A stretch of 36,547 nucleotides of DNA. Source: an uncultured Bacteroidaceae bacterium. Its GTDB lineage: Bacteria; Bacteroidota; Bacteroidia; Bacteroidales; Bacteroidaceae. The position numbers and the translations under genes were made by a program. Shown piece after piece: positions 1 through 8,900 of the stretch. Position 1 is the stretch's first letter, and the number at the start of each line of letters is the position of its first letter. Below the pieces are notes generated by a model that was given only the letters and a program-made list of their open reading frames with translations, was not told the origin of the DNA and ran no database searches. Location: contig CAJOLW010000004.1 in NCBI GenBank assembly GCA_905235525.1, forward strand, positions 1 to 36,547. The letters run 5' to 3'.

Positions 1-57
1 AGTAATGTATAACAAACTTTTTGTACCTTTGCTGCACACTACCAAAGTGGTATACTT

Positions 58-498
58 TTAGATTATTATCTGGTATACTTTTGCATTATCATTTACATTA
101 TTAATCATGAGTAAAACACGTGCCAATTCTTCCAGAGTGATTTCTTCCGTTGCTGCTTTTGCACGAAGGCGATAGGTCTCGAATGTTGTTCTATTGCCGT
201 TCTCACATAAGATGGACTCATCATTGATAAAACCATTCTCTTTTAAGCAACTTATCAGATTCTCTCTGCGGAGTTTATAGCGTTGCAAATTGCGGCGCAT
301 GCTGCGTTTCAAGGTTCTATCTGCATTGGTCGTGATAGGCTTCCCTTTTTCAAAGTTTGTTTGTTCATCAACAGTTAAAGGGTTTACACGAACTCCCAAT
401 TTGACGATAGACGATTTCTCGTCCTTGTTTGTGGCTTCATTCACCACAGCCCAACCGATACTTGTTGTGCCTAAATCGAGGCCTAAAATTTTTTTCAT
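58..498 (-). pseudogene. cas9: Truncated Cas9, N-terminal fragment (type II-C)
   Basis: The 146-residue product begins with the RuvC-I motif of Cas9 (ILGLDLGTTSIGWAVV; the catalytic Asp is residue 8), followed by an arginine-rich bridge helix at about residues 59-83 (RTLKRSMRRNLQRYKLRR) and the start of the REC lobe. Full Cas9 proteins are roughly 1000-1500 residues. Here recognisable sequence ends at about residue 132 (ELARVLLMIN). Where Cas9 normally continues with a KKRGYKS-like segment, 14 unrelated residues lead to a stop. HNH, RuvC-II, RuvC-III and PAM-interacting domains are absent from the window, so nuclease activity is not expected. A Bacteroidetes-type promoter and a divergent tracrRNA gene upstream are intact. 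The rest of cas9 could lie beyond base 1 if an element inserted here, or could be deleted. Identification as Cas9 is firm; the cause of truncation is inferred. Confidence 0.9.
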
Positions 499-536
499 TG
501 TGGTAAAAGTATTTCTAATTTGAAGTTATTTGCTGC

Positions 537-568
537 CAAATTTACGAAAAAACAATAAAATTGTCAAA
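537..568 (-). promoter_or_regulatory. Promoter of cas9 remnant
   Basis: On the minus strand a TTTG (plus positions 565-568) is followed after exactly 20 bp by TAAATTTG (537-544). This matches the Bacteroidetes -33/-7 consensus TTTG...TAnnTTTG. Transcription would start near 530, giving a leader of about 30 nt before the cas9 ATG at 498. The -33 box lies only 5 bp from the -33 box of the divergent tracrRNA promoter. Confidence 0.65.
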
Positions 569-573
569 ATAAA

Positions 574-605
574 TTTGTATATTATCTAAAATCATCGTAA
601 TTTTG
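574..605 (+). promoter_or_regulatory. Promoter of tracrRNA
   Basis: TTTG at 574-577 and TAATTTTG at 598-605, separated by 20 bp, fit the Bacteroidetes promoter consensus. A start about 6 nt downstream would place the RNA 5' end at about 611, exactly where the anti-repeat begins. Confidence 0.7.
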
Positions 606-610
606 CCTCA

Positions 611-694
611 CTAATTTGAAGCAAATCACAATAAGGATTATTCCGTTGTGAAAACATTCAGGTTTCTGCCCTCGTCCTTAACGGGGGCTTTTTT
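611..694 (+). ncRNA. tracrRNA of type II-C CRISPR-Cas
   Basis: The RNA would begin with an anti-repeat at 611-631 (CTAATTTGAAG followed by CAAATCACAA). This is complementary to the 5' portion typical of Bacteroidetes II-C CRISPR repeats (TTGTGATTTGC-like). A nexus-like segment AAGGATTATTCCG follows at about 633-645. The gene ends in a strong intrinsic terminator: an 8-bp stem (668-675 with 681-688, one G-T pair), a 5-nt loop and six T residues. Position next to the cas9 5' end and divergent orientation are common for II-C loci. No CRISPR repeat is seen in the window, so guides, if any, must be elsewhere. The assignment rests on anti-repeat, nexus, terminator and neighbour; the exact 5' end is inferred from the promoter. 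Confidence 0.85.
668..694 (+). terminator. Rho-independent terminator of tracrRNA
   Basis: GCCCTCGT (668-675) pairs with ACGGGGGC (681-688) across a CCTTA loop and is followed by TTTTTT (689-694). Confidence 0.85.
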
Positions 695-1034
695 ATTATA
701 ATTGGATGAACTTTCAGCCCCCCCAAAAAGTGATACTATTGATACAGGATAAATCTTGACGAATTGATTCATGTCTTTCCTCTTATTCTATCTTTAGATT
801 ATTATTGTTTTCTACTGCAAAGATACACTCCTGCTGTTTCAAATCACGGTACAGGTTTCACTTTTTTCGGTATTGTATATGCAAAATTACATAATAAATC
901 TCAAAAATGAAAGAATGGGAGAATGAAATATCGAAAAAAGTGAGGTGGGTTAATAGCCGATGTCTTATTCAGTCATTTTCACGTTGTTATGTCATTCGCT
1001 GTTCCCTTGCAAAAGTCGGCACGGTGCGCCTCTC

Positions 1035-1090
1035 ATTTCACGCACTCAGCGTGAAATATTTCGTTCTTACAGCGCATAATATTTCACGCT
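1035..1090. repeat. Overlapping, mutually exclusive hairpins
   Basis: ATTTCACGC (1035-1043) pairs perfectly with GCGTGAAAT (1049-1057) across 5 nt. The shared middle arm AGCGTGAAATATT (1048-1060) also pairs perfectly over 13 bp with AATATTTCACGCT (1078-1090) across 17 nt. The two hairpins cannot form together. Confidence 0.75.
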
Positions 1091-1262
1091 GGAAGACGAT
1101 ATTTATAACTATAAGTTGACAACGATTCCGTTCCTATCGCTCAATCGCACCGAAGGTGCAGGGTTAAACCTAAATCGGGGAAATCTTACTCAATTCCCCT
1201 TAAATTATTGCCTAAATAACATAAATTCACAACCTTTATGCCAGATTTTGGGTAAGTTTTAG

Positions 1263-1270
1263 TAATTTTG
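1263..1270 (+). promoter_or_regulatory. Candidate -7 box for DUF2271 gene
   Basis: TAATTTTG matches the Bacteroidetes -7 consensus TAnnTTTG and lies 27 bp before the ATG at 1298. The -33 element is weak: the nearest TTTG (1247-1250) is only 12 bp away. Confidence 0.45.
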
Positions 1271-1297
1271 TGCAGTTATTCTCAAAACTATTGTGAT

Positions 1298-1891
1298 ATG
1301 AAAAAGATTTTTACTGCCATCATCGTAACCGTGTTTTTGGCAATTCCTGCTGTGGCACAGAACAAGAATGCCAAGGCTGCAAAGCCAAGTTCGCTCGAAG
1401 TTTCATTCAACTACCAGCGTCAGGCTGGTCCTGGATCTAACCAGTATGCCGTCTGGATTGAGAATGAGAAAGGGGAAGTGGTCAAGACACTTTTTGTCAC
1501 CTCGTTCACCACTAAGGTTAGTGCTCGTGGCAATGAACAACCTGTGCGTGGCTACATTAAACGTCCGTCCTGTGTACCTACATGGGTCAAGGCATCTAAG
1601 GCGAATGACCTCTCTGACCAACAGTTGGATGCTTTCACTGGAGCAACTCCACGAACAAACGGAACTCAGACCTTCACTTGGGACTTCACCGACCAGAAGG
1701 GAAAGGCTGTACAGAAAGGCACTTACAAGGTGTTTGTCGAGGCTACGTTGTACAATGCCAGCATAATCCTCTATTCTGGTTCTTTCTCAACTCAGGGCAA
1801 GGTGGGCAATGTTGCGCTGACCTCGCAACTGACTGAGCCTGCCGATAGTCACAAGAATATGGTGACTGATGTCAAAGTTGTTCTGAAATAA
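1298..1891 (+). CDS. DUF2271 family secreted protein
   Basis: The start chosen is the ATG at 1298, because it begins a clean signal peptide (MKKIFTAIIVTVFLAIPAVAQ). An in-frame ATG ten codons earlier would add an untypical leader. The mature part of about 175 residues has the features I associate with DUF2271: a beta-rich 'VWIENEKGEVVKTLFVT' strand, the segment 'DAFTGATPRTNGTQTFTWDF', and 'KAVQKGTYKVFVEA' as in other Bacteroidetes periplasmic DUF2271 proteins. This family is often found next to FMN-binding or flavinylation proteins, but no such neighbour is present here. The gene stands alone, upstream of a strong hairpin repeat that separates it from the converging surface-protein operon. 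Function unknown; the family assignment is from memory of motifs. Confidence 0.7.
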   Translation: MKKIFTAIIVTVFLAIPAVAQNKNAKAAKPSSLEVSFNYQRQAGPGSNQYAVWIENEKGEVVKTLFVTSFTTKVSARGNEQPVRGYIKRPSCVPTWVKASKANDLSDQQLDAFTGATPRTNGTQTFTWDFTDQKGKAVQKGTYKVFVEATLYNASIILYSGSFSTQGKVGNVALTSQLTEPADSHKNMVTDVKVVLK

Positions 1892-1903
1892 CTCAAATCT
1901 CGT

Positions 1904-2033
1904 AAGTGCTCAACTTCTTTGGAGTTAAAGGAGTTAAAATACTTAAAACCCAATGTTATGCTGTTGTCAGAGTATCGGCTTTTAACTTCTGAGCGGAGCG
2001 ATAACTCCTTATAACTCCTTTAACTCCAAAGAA
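1904..2033. repeat. Dispersed hairpin repeat, copy 1 (possible bidirectional terminator)
   Basis: A 22-bp perfect inverted repeat (1915-1936 with 2012-2033, arms built on GGAGTTAAAGGAGTTA) encloses a middle block containing CTGAGCGGAGCGATAACTCC in a close variant. A second copy, alike almost along its whole length, lies at 15397-15529. The element fills the gap between the convergent genes ending at 1891 and 2073, so it may stop transcription from both sides. Confidence 0.8.
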
Positions 2034-2072
2034 ATAAAACATAAGAAACTTGTATAATTTATAGAACCTGCC

Positions 2073-2927
2073 TTACTTGAACCTCAAGGTGTCGATCGTG
2101 GTGGAGTTGTAGTCTAATTTGATGTCGAGGTAAGGTTCTGTCCGGTAGATGGTCTTTGTCTGGGCGCTGTAGTAGCGCACATGGGCTTTTGCGTCCGTTT
2201 TATTCATGTTGTGGGCTGTCATCAACCAGAGAGATCGTTCTTTCACGTTTTCCTGACGTTCTCCCACGCCGCAGCATTCGTCGCCGATGAAGACTGCCAT
2301 CTCGTCGTCGGGTGACGGGGTGAAGGGCAGGTCGTCGGGTAGGGTGAGGAAGCGGGCGGTCATGGGACGCAGGGTGAAGAGGAAAAGTTCGTCGTCACCG
2401 ACGGTGTCGTCTTTCACGTTGAAAATGTTCTTGGCGATGTAGGTCTGGTTGCTTGCCGCGTGGTAGTACTGCAGTTCCACTTCGTCATCGTCGCTATCGT
2501 AGGGGATGTAGAGCATGAAGCAATACAGTGTGTTTTCTACATCGGGGATGTAGTAGGGGACGGGCTCCTCGATGTCGCGCGCTTCGCCGTTGACTATGGC
2601 TGCCATGCGGTCGTCTTCGGCAAGTCGGACGCCGAAGTCTTCTGACACGAAGACAATGGCGGTCATGTTGTTCTCGTAGTCGTAGAAGTCCACTTTGTCC
2701 CAGTCGGGCTTTCCTTGCAGGTCGCCCGAGGGGAGGGTGTTGAGGTCGAAGGTCCAGTGGGGGGCATTGGCTACGGTCTCGCCATGAAGTTCTGTTGTGG
2801 TGCCACCGTTCTGGGATGAGTTGCTGTCATCGTCGTCTGATGAACTGCACCCCCACAGCATGGTGAGGGATGCAGCAATCATGAGTATTGAATATATCTT
2901 TTTCATTGTCGGTTGTTTTTTGATCAT
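2073..2927 (-). CDS. Surface lipoprotein with duplicated beta module
   Basis: The N-terminus contains a lipoprotein signal with lipobox LWGC (Cys 27 from the first ATG). It is followed by SSSDDDD, an acidic run like the surface-export signal of Bacteroidetes lipoproteins. The first ATG overlaps the TAA of the giant gene upstream (TAATG), suggesting translational coupling. An internal ATG at codon 8 (position 2906) gives a more typical signal peptide and may be the true start. The mature protein is two copies (about residues 87-175 and 181-280) of a module with the pattern 'DDxMAxxxxGExxxG ... VxxxYYxAxTxTIY'. The same module occurs twice near the C-terminus of the 3163-aa protein. I infer that the lipoprotein is the membrane-anchored partner of that protein. 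No enzymatic motif is seen. Confidence 0.8.
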   Translation of the reverse strand: MIKKQPTMKKIYSILMIAASLTMLWGCSSSDDDDSNSSQNGGTTTELHGETVANAPHWTFDLNTLPSGDLQGKPDWDKVDFYDYENNMTAIVFVSEDFGVRLAEDDRMAAIVNGEARDIEEPVPYYIPDVENTLYCFMLYIPYDSDDDEVELQYYHAASNQTYIAKNIFNVKDDTVGDDELFLFTLRPMTARFLTLPDDLPFTPSPDDEMAVFIGDECCGVGERQENVKERSLWLMTAHNMNKTDAKAHVRYYSAQTKTIYRTEPYLDIKLDYNSTTIDTLRFK

Positions 2928-5900
2928 TACTTAATCATCACTTTTTGTCCGTTGAAGATGTAGGCACCAGGGGTGGCGGGTCGGCGCTCTCCGATGCGGA
3001 TGCCCGTGAGGGTGTACCAGATACCGTCTTCGTAGGCTGCTGTGCTGCTGAAGTCGATGACTCTTGGCACGTCGGTTGTGCCTTCGAGGGTGTCGGCCTG
3101 GTAGATGATGCCTGAGCGTGTGGCTGCTCCGAGCACTGTGCCGTCGCGTTCGAGGGTGAAGGTGAGTGCTTTCTTCTCTTCACCTCCGACGGAGAGGAAG
3201 AAGGTTTCTTCGCCGTCCATGTCCATTGCCTTGGCGATGCCGCAGAGTTCACCTTCGGCATAGGCGCAGAGGAGGTCACCCTCTTGGGCTTGGATGCCTT
3301 CGGTGCGCGCGATGAGATTCATCGTGGTGCTGCGGGTGTTGGTCCACAGTGGCTCGTTGTCGTCTTCGAAGGTGTTGTCACGTTCTTTGGCTGCTGCTGC
3401 AATGGCTGCTGTGCTCTTGAACGGATAGACGAACTTGATTTCGGTCTCGGGGTGCTCGTTGGTCACATGGTGATAGAGCATGTAGCCCTTGCCCGGTTTC
3501 ATGTACTGGAGGTTGCCTCTCCATCCTCCCACAGAGGCGGCGAAAGTGGCGAACTCGTCTTGGCTCTTGATGATGTCGCCGTCGCTGGCTTTGAGATTGA
3601 GGTCTTCGAGGGCTTCGTTGATTGGCAGGTTGACCATCGGGGTGTAGCCTATGTAGTTCCACTTGGGGTGGAGGGTGATGGTACGGTCTGCCTCGTCGAT
3701 GAGGGCGCTTCCTTCGATGTGGATGGTCTGTGCCTTCTGGCTCTTGATGTAGTACATGCGGTCGGTGCGCAGCGGTTCGTCGGAGCCGTTGTTGTTCCAC
3801 ACGCCTCGGTAGTAGTTGTAGAAGGACTGGTTTTCGGGGTCTTTGAGTTGGTCACCGTCCTGCCACTTGCCGCGCTTGAGGAATTGGTTGATGTCACCGG
3901 CATCGGTGCTTTTCATGTTGAGCGACACCCATGTCCAGGTCGGCGTGAGTTCCAGCGACCTCTGGAGGTTGGCGTTGGCGGTCATCACGACGGGCTTGTC
4001 GTAGGATGCCACGATGCTGTCGGGCTGGTAGGTGATGTTGCGGTCGGCATTGATTCCGTAGGTGATACCTGATGCTGCATCCCAGAGGCGGAAGTGGACT
4101 TCGCTCTTCTTCTTCTCGCCATAGACGGTGAGGTAGAAGAGTGCCTTGCCGTTATGGTCTATGGTGACATGGGTGGTGCCGAGGCACTTCTCGTTCTCGT
4201 CGAAGGCGGCGAGGAGGTTTTCCTTGTTGGTGATGACGGTGTCGCCCATCTTCACCTGTGCAATGACCTGCATGTTGTTCTGACCGTTCTTGTTGAAGGT
4301 CCAGTCGGGTGTTGCCGCTGTCTTCTTGATGGTCAGTGCGAGCGGATTCACGAGTTCCTCTTCGTTCTTCAGGTAGAGCACATCGTTGTAGGTGCCGATG
4401 TTGATGTCCTTGGAGATGGTGATGTGGAGGGTGATGGTCTCTTCTGGGTCGAGGGTGTCCATGGTGCCTTCTTCGATCGTCATCCAGTCGGGAATGCCTT
4501 CGATGGTGAAGTTTTGCTGTGCACCGCCGTGGTTGTTGATGTTGACGGTGAAGGTGTAGTCTTCGTCTTGCTGTGCGTCGATGTTGATGATTTTCTGCGA
4601 TTCAGCCCAACGCACGGAGTTGCGGTCGATGAATGCCGACCAGGTGACGGGTTGTGCCATTTCGTTGCCGTTGAGGTCTTCGATGCCCATGGCTGTGATG
4701 TTCACCGAGGTGCGGTCGATGTCCTTGGGCAGTTCCTTGAGTTCGATGATCATCTCGTTGTCTTTGGTGACGAAGTCGAAGCGGAGGTCGCGCAAGGCTC
4801 CCTTTTCCTTGACGGCGGCGTATTCGGTGGTTGACTTCATGGAGTTGGTCAACTGGCTGCCGTTTCCGAATGCGTCGGCTTTCGTGCTCACGGTCTTCTG
4901 GAGTTCGGTGTCCCACTTGTTGGTGAAATAGTTGGTGGAGTATTCCATCATGGTTCCGCTGCCGGTGATTTGGCGCACGTTCTCGCTGAATGGGATGTAT
5001 GCCAGAAGTCCTATTTCGTCTCCGGAATGGCTGATGTTCATGCGCTGCTTGACCACATTGCGAGGCAGTGCCATGTCCCAAAGGGTGATTTCGTCGATGA
5101 AGCCTTCCATCGGGGTGTATTCCACCAGTTTGCTCTCGGCGTCGGTGGCATTGATCTGACCCAAGCGGAAGGGGGATGAACCGTAGAGTTTACCGAAGCC
5201 GGTTGCTTGTGTCTGTCCTGCCAGTTCGCCGTCCACGTAGGCTGAAGCCATGTTGGCTGGGCGGTCCACCACAAAGGTGATCTGGTGCCACTGGTCGTCG
5301 GCATAACTCTTGCTCATGACGATGCTGGTGGTGTCGGAACTGATGGTGAGTTTCTGGTCTCTCACACCGATGAAGAGTTTCTCGTTGGCATTTTCTTCAT
5401 CTTTCACTCCGTAGCCTGATGCGAGGATGGGGAAGTTGTCTTTTTCCTTTGCCCTGAACCACATGGAGAGGGTGTAACTCTTTTCGGCTGAGGTGCGTTC
5501 GAACATGTCGCGCTTCAGTTCGTGGGTGAAGTGCTTGCCGTTCAACTGGAAGGAGCATCCCTCGGGCGTGATCCATTCTGTGTTGTTCATCGTCAGGTTG
5601 TTGCCCAGGGTTCTGTCTTCAATACTTTCGCCGTAACCTTCGTTCATGGGGTAGTAGGCGACGAGATCCACTTCGTTGCCGTAGATGGTCTTGTTGGTGC
5701 TCTCCTCGATTTCGCTGGCGGTCAATGCCTTTGACCAGATGCGTGCTTCCATCAGGCTGCCTGCAAAGTTCTTGCCGAAGCGCATCTTGCCGCTGCGCTT
5801 GATGGGCACGAGCACAGTTTCCTTTTTCAGCAGTTTTTCGTTCTGATAGATGGATATCTGCTCGGCATTATGATCATACACGACTGCGATGCGCTGGAAG

Positions 5901-8900
5901 TTAGGACCGAGGTCGTCAAGTTTGGCGGAGATGGATTGCTGTCTGGTCACGTTCATCAATGACTTCACAATCAGGTAAGGTTCCTTGTTGATGAGGTCGA
6001 GGCTGATCTTGAATCCGTAGGCGTCGTAGTTGTAGTCGTGCTCGAAGAGCATACTGCTCGAGTTGAGGGATGCGTCGGGACGCACCATCATATCGACGGT
6101 GAAACTCTCGTCGGGGGCGTTGTAGTCTTCTTCTGTCTCGAGATAGGAATCTGTGCCACCTGTCAGGTGGAGGTAGGTGCTGGTGCCAATCACGCTGTTG
6201 TTGGGCAGACCTGTCACCTTGAAGTTGTTGGATGACAAGAGCCGGTTGGCGTTGATGCTCTCGCTGAAGACGAGTTTGAGGTCGTCGCCCACACCGAGGA
6301 TGCCGTTGGCTGGCTGTGGGGAGCCGAAGATCTGCGGACGGCGTGTGTCCTTGATGCCCGAGAAGACGGGTGAGGCATTGGTGACGAAGTCGTTGCCCAG
6401 GCGGCTGTAGGTGACGGCACGGAGGTCGTATTTCAGTTCAACAGGGTCGCTGTCGCCATAGAAGGCATGGGTGAGGGTTCCGCCCATGAGCATGGCTTTG
6501 GTGCCTGTGCCTTTCTGGAAGAGGCTATCGACATTGTAGTAACTGCACAGGTTGGTCCAGCGTGACTCGGGTTCTGAACTCTGCTTGTATTGCAGTTCCA
6601 CATGGTCGAAGTTGCGGAAGTTGACGTCATAGCCTCCTACGGTCACCGGCATGTAGTATCTGCCACGCTCGTCTTGTGCCGAGTTGGTGTTCATCACCCA
6701 CTTGTCTTGCGGGGTGATGACCGCGATAGGACTGGCGCTCGGCACGAAGTGGACGGACAGGCTCACGGTGTCAGCCACAGTGGGGTCGCACTGTGAACGG
6801 AGGGCGATACGGATGTTCTCGTAGTCATCCACCATGCCTTGTCCTATCTCAAACACTTTCACCATGCCGGTGCCGTAAGGTACCACCACGGAGCGTCCAT
6901 TGCCCAGCGGTGCACCGTCCATGATGAGGGATGCGCCTGTCTGGTTGGTCTTGTCGAGCAGCACGAGGTCGAACGAGCCCTCTTCACGCAGGGTGCCTTC
7001 GTTGCTCAGCACAAGGTTGAACTTGGCTCTCTCGCCATAAGGCACATTGCTGATGATGTGGTTCTCAACGGTGATGCGGGGTTTTTCAACCTGTCCGGTG
7101 GCTGCTGAGAGCACAGTGCCGGGACGGTAGTATTTTGACACGTCGGCTGGTTCGTATGGACATTTGGTACTGCCGCCCATGGCACGAAAGACGAAGTTGC
7201 CTTGAGAGAATTTCTGCTTGTCGCCAGCCATGCCGACAACGTTCGTGCTGGTCACCACCTGCTCCACATCGTGATAGACATCAATGCTCAGGTTGCTTTC
7301 AGGATTGGTCTCCAGATGATAGCCTTGAGTGACTGACTCCGAGAGATCAGAATTGTTGTCGGAACTGTAGTTTGCGTTGATGGATGGCACAATCTTCAGT
7401 TCAGAGTGGGTGCCTGCTGTTGAAATCTCTACGTCAAAGGCGCCATTATTCTCGAGGGCTTTCATTGTGGAACTTATCTTCGTCACATTGCTCAAATCTG
7501 CCGCGGCAAGGGTCTTTGTAGATGTAACCAGAGCTCCGTTTTTAGGCTGCGTTTTATAATTGATGACAACTTGCTTTTGACCCCCATCACCAAACCTCTT
7601 ATAAAAGCGTTCACCCCAATTCTGGAAGTTCTCGTTTGAGTTGAAAGCACTGGTGCCAGCTGAAAGACCGATGTTTGCCAATTGGTTGAACCACTTCATC
7701 CCGCTTTCGGCAGTCCATTCTGTCACATCCATACCCAGTATAGGAATGTGATAGTCGCGACTCACTTTCGAATCAAACGACTGGTTGTGGGTGATGCCTA
7801 TGCCACCGGAGATGGTGTGGCTCTCCAAATAGAAGGAAGCGTCTTCCGCGACTTTGTATGCCTTTCCCGCATCGTATTCCATCGTACTCCGATTGGTTCT
7901 GTCGACGGTTTGGAATGCCTGAATCTTGTCGTACTCATTGTAGGCGATGATGTATTCCCACTGAGCGATGAGGTCGTTCATGATGCGCACAGAGTCGGTG
8001 AGTGCGGCTTCCTTTGCCATCTGCTTGCGCAACCCCAGCATATCTATATAGTCGGGGGTGATCACCTCGTAGTTCAGTCTGTCGTGCAACTCGTCGTAGC
8101 GGTCGATAGAGATGTACTGCAACGAATCGTCGAGGTTGTCCTGTCCGTAGCGTGGGTCGTCTTCACTGCGCAACGAGAGGAACACATTGTTCAGCGTAGC
8201 ATTTGCTCTGGCTTTTGCCTCTGCGCGCGTACCCTTGTAGATGTAGGAGTTGCGGGCAAGACGAAGTTTGGGCAGCAATGTGTTCAGAATGTAGTCCTGG
8301 GTGTAGGCGAATTCTGTCTTCACCTTGGGACCCACCCGAACTGCATAGTCGCTGATGAGGTAGCAGGGCTGTCCGATGGAATTTTCACCTTGGGCAATCA
8401 ACGTGCAAGGCCCGTCTGTTTCACTGAGCATCCCCAGTTCTTTCAGATAGAGGTAGGTGGCTTCGTTGATGGCACGCACATGGCGCACATAACTGGTGGC
8501 AGCCACCAACTCGTTACCGTAGAAGATGTCGGCTTTGGCACCCACCATGGATGGGTCAGCGCTGGTCTCCATGCGTTTATTCATCGTGAAGGTGGTATGA
8601 CCTTGATAGGCAAAGTGAGCGCCTACGAGCGGGATTGCATTGGGGCTGACGGTGAGCGTGGTCTTGGTGGAGGACTGTGTACCGATGTATGTGCCGCCAC
8701 CCATTCCTGCATAGGTTCCCTGCATGATATTGGCACCGGTTCCTTTCTGGTAAGTGAGTTGCAGCGACAAATCGATGTCGAAGGTGCAGTGGAACTCGTT
8801 GGTGAAGGTGGAACCTGTGTCAATCCATGCATAACTCTTGCTGCCTGGAGGGTCGCGTAGGATGCCGTTGAGCGTGATGACTTCGCCTGCACTGATGACG

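Larger units (their letters stand above)
695..1297. other. Gene-free stretch with inverted repeats
   Basis: About 600 bp without a credible gene. A 70-codon open frame at 907-1119 overlaps the inverted repeats at 1035-1090, has no recognisable family or signal sequence, and is not accepted. A sequence resembling a minus-strand -7 box (TATCTTTG, plus positions 818-825) has no gene downstream except the tracrRNA antisense strand. The stretch may be what is left of deleted CRISPR-adjacent DNA, but nothing in it is recognisable as such. Confidence 0.6.

Noticed and set aside
611-631. CRISPR repeat unit
   Set aside because: The sequence is single-copy, in anti-repeat orientation, and is followed by a nexus and terminator; it is the tracrRNA anti-repeat and not an array.
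818-825. Minus-strand TATCTTTG as a promoter
   Set aside because: It matches the -7 consensus, but there is no properly spaced -33 and no gene downstream on that strand before the tracrRNA region.
907-1119. 70-codon open frame as a gene
   Set aside because: It runs through the inverted repeats at 1035-1090, has no homology, signal sequence or promoter, and its start resembles a low-complexity AATGAAAGAATGG motif seen elsewhere between genes.
3284-4834. Long plus-strand frames (262 and 246 codons) inside the giant gene
   Set aside because: They are antisense shadows of the 3163-aa gene, with Val/Gly-biased composition and no domains.
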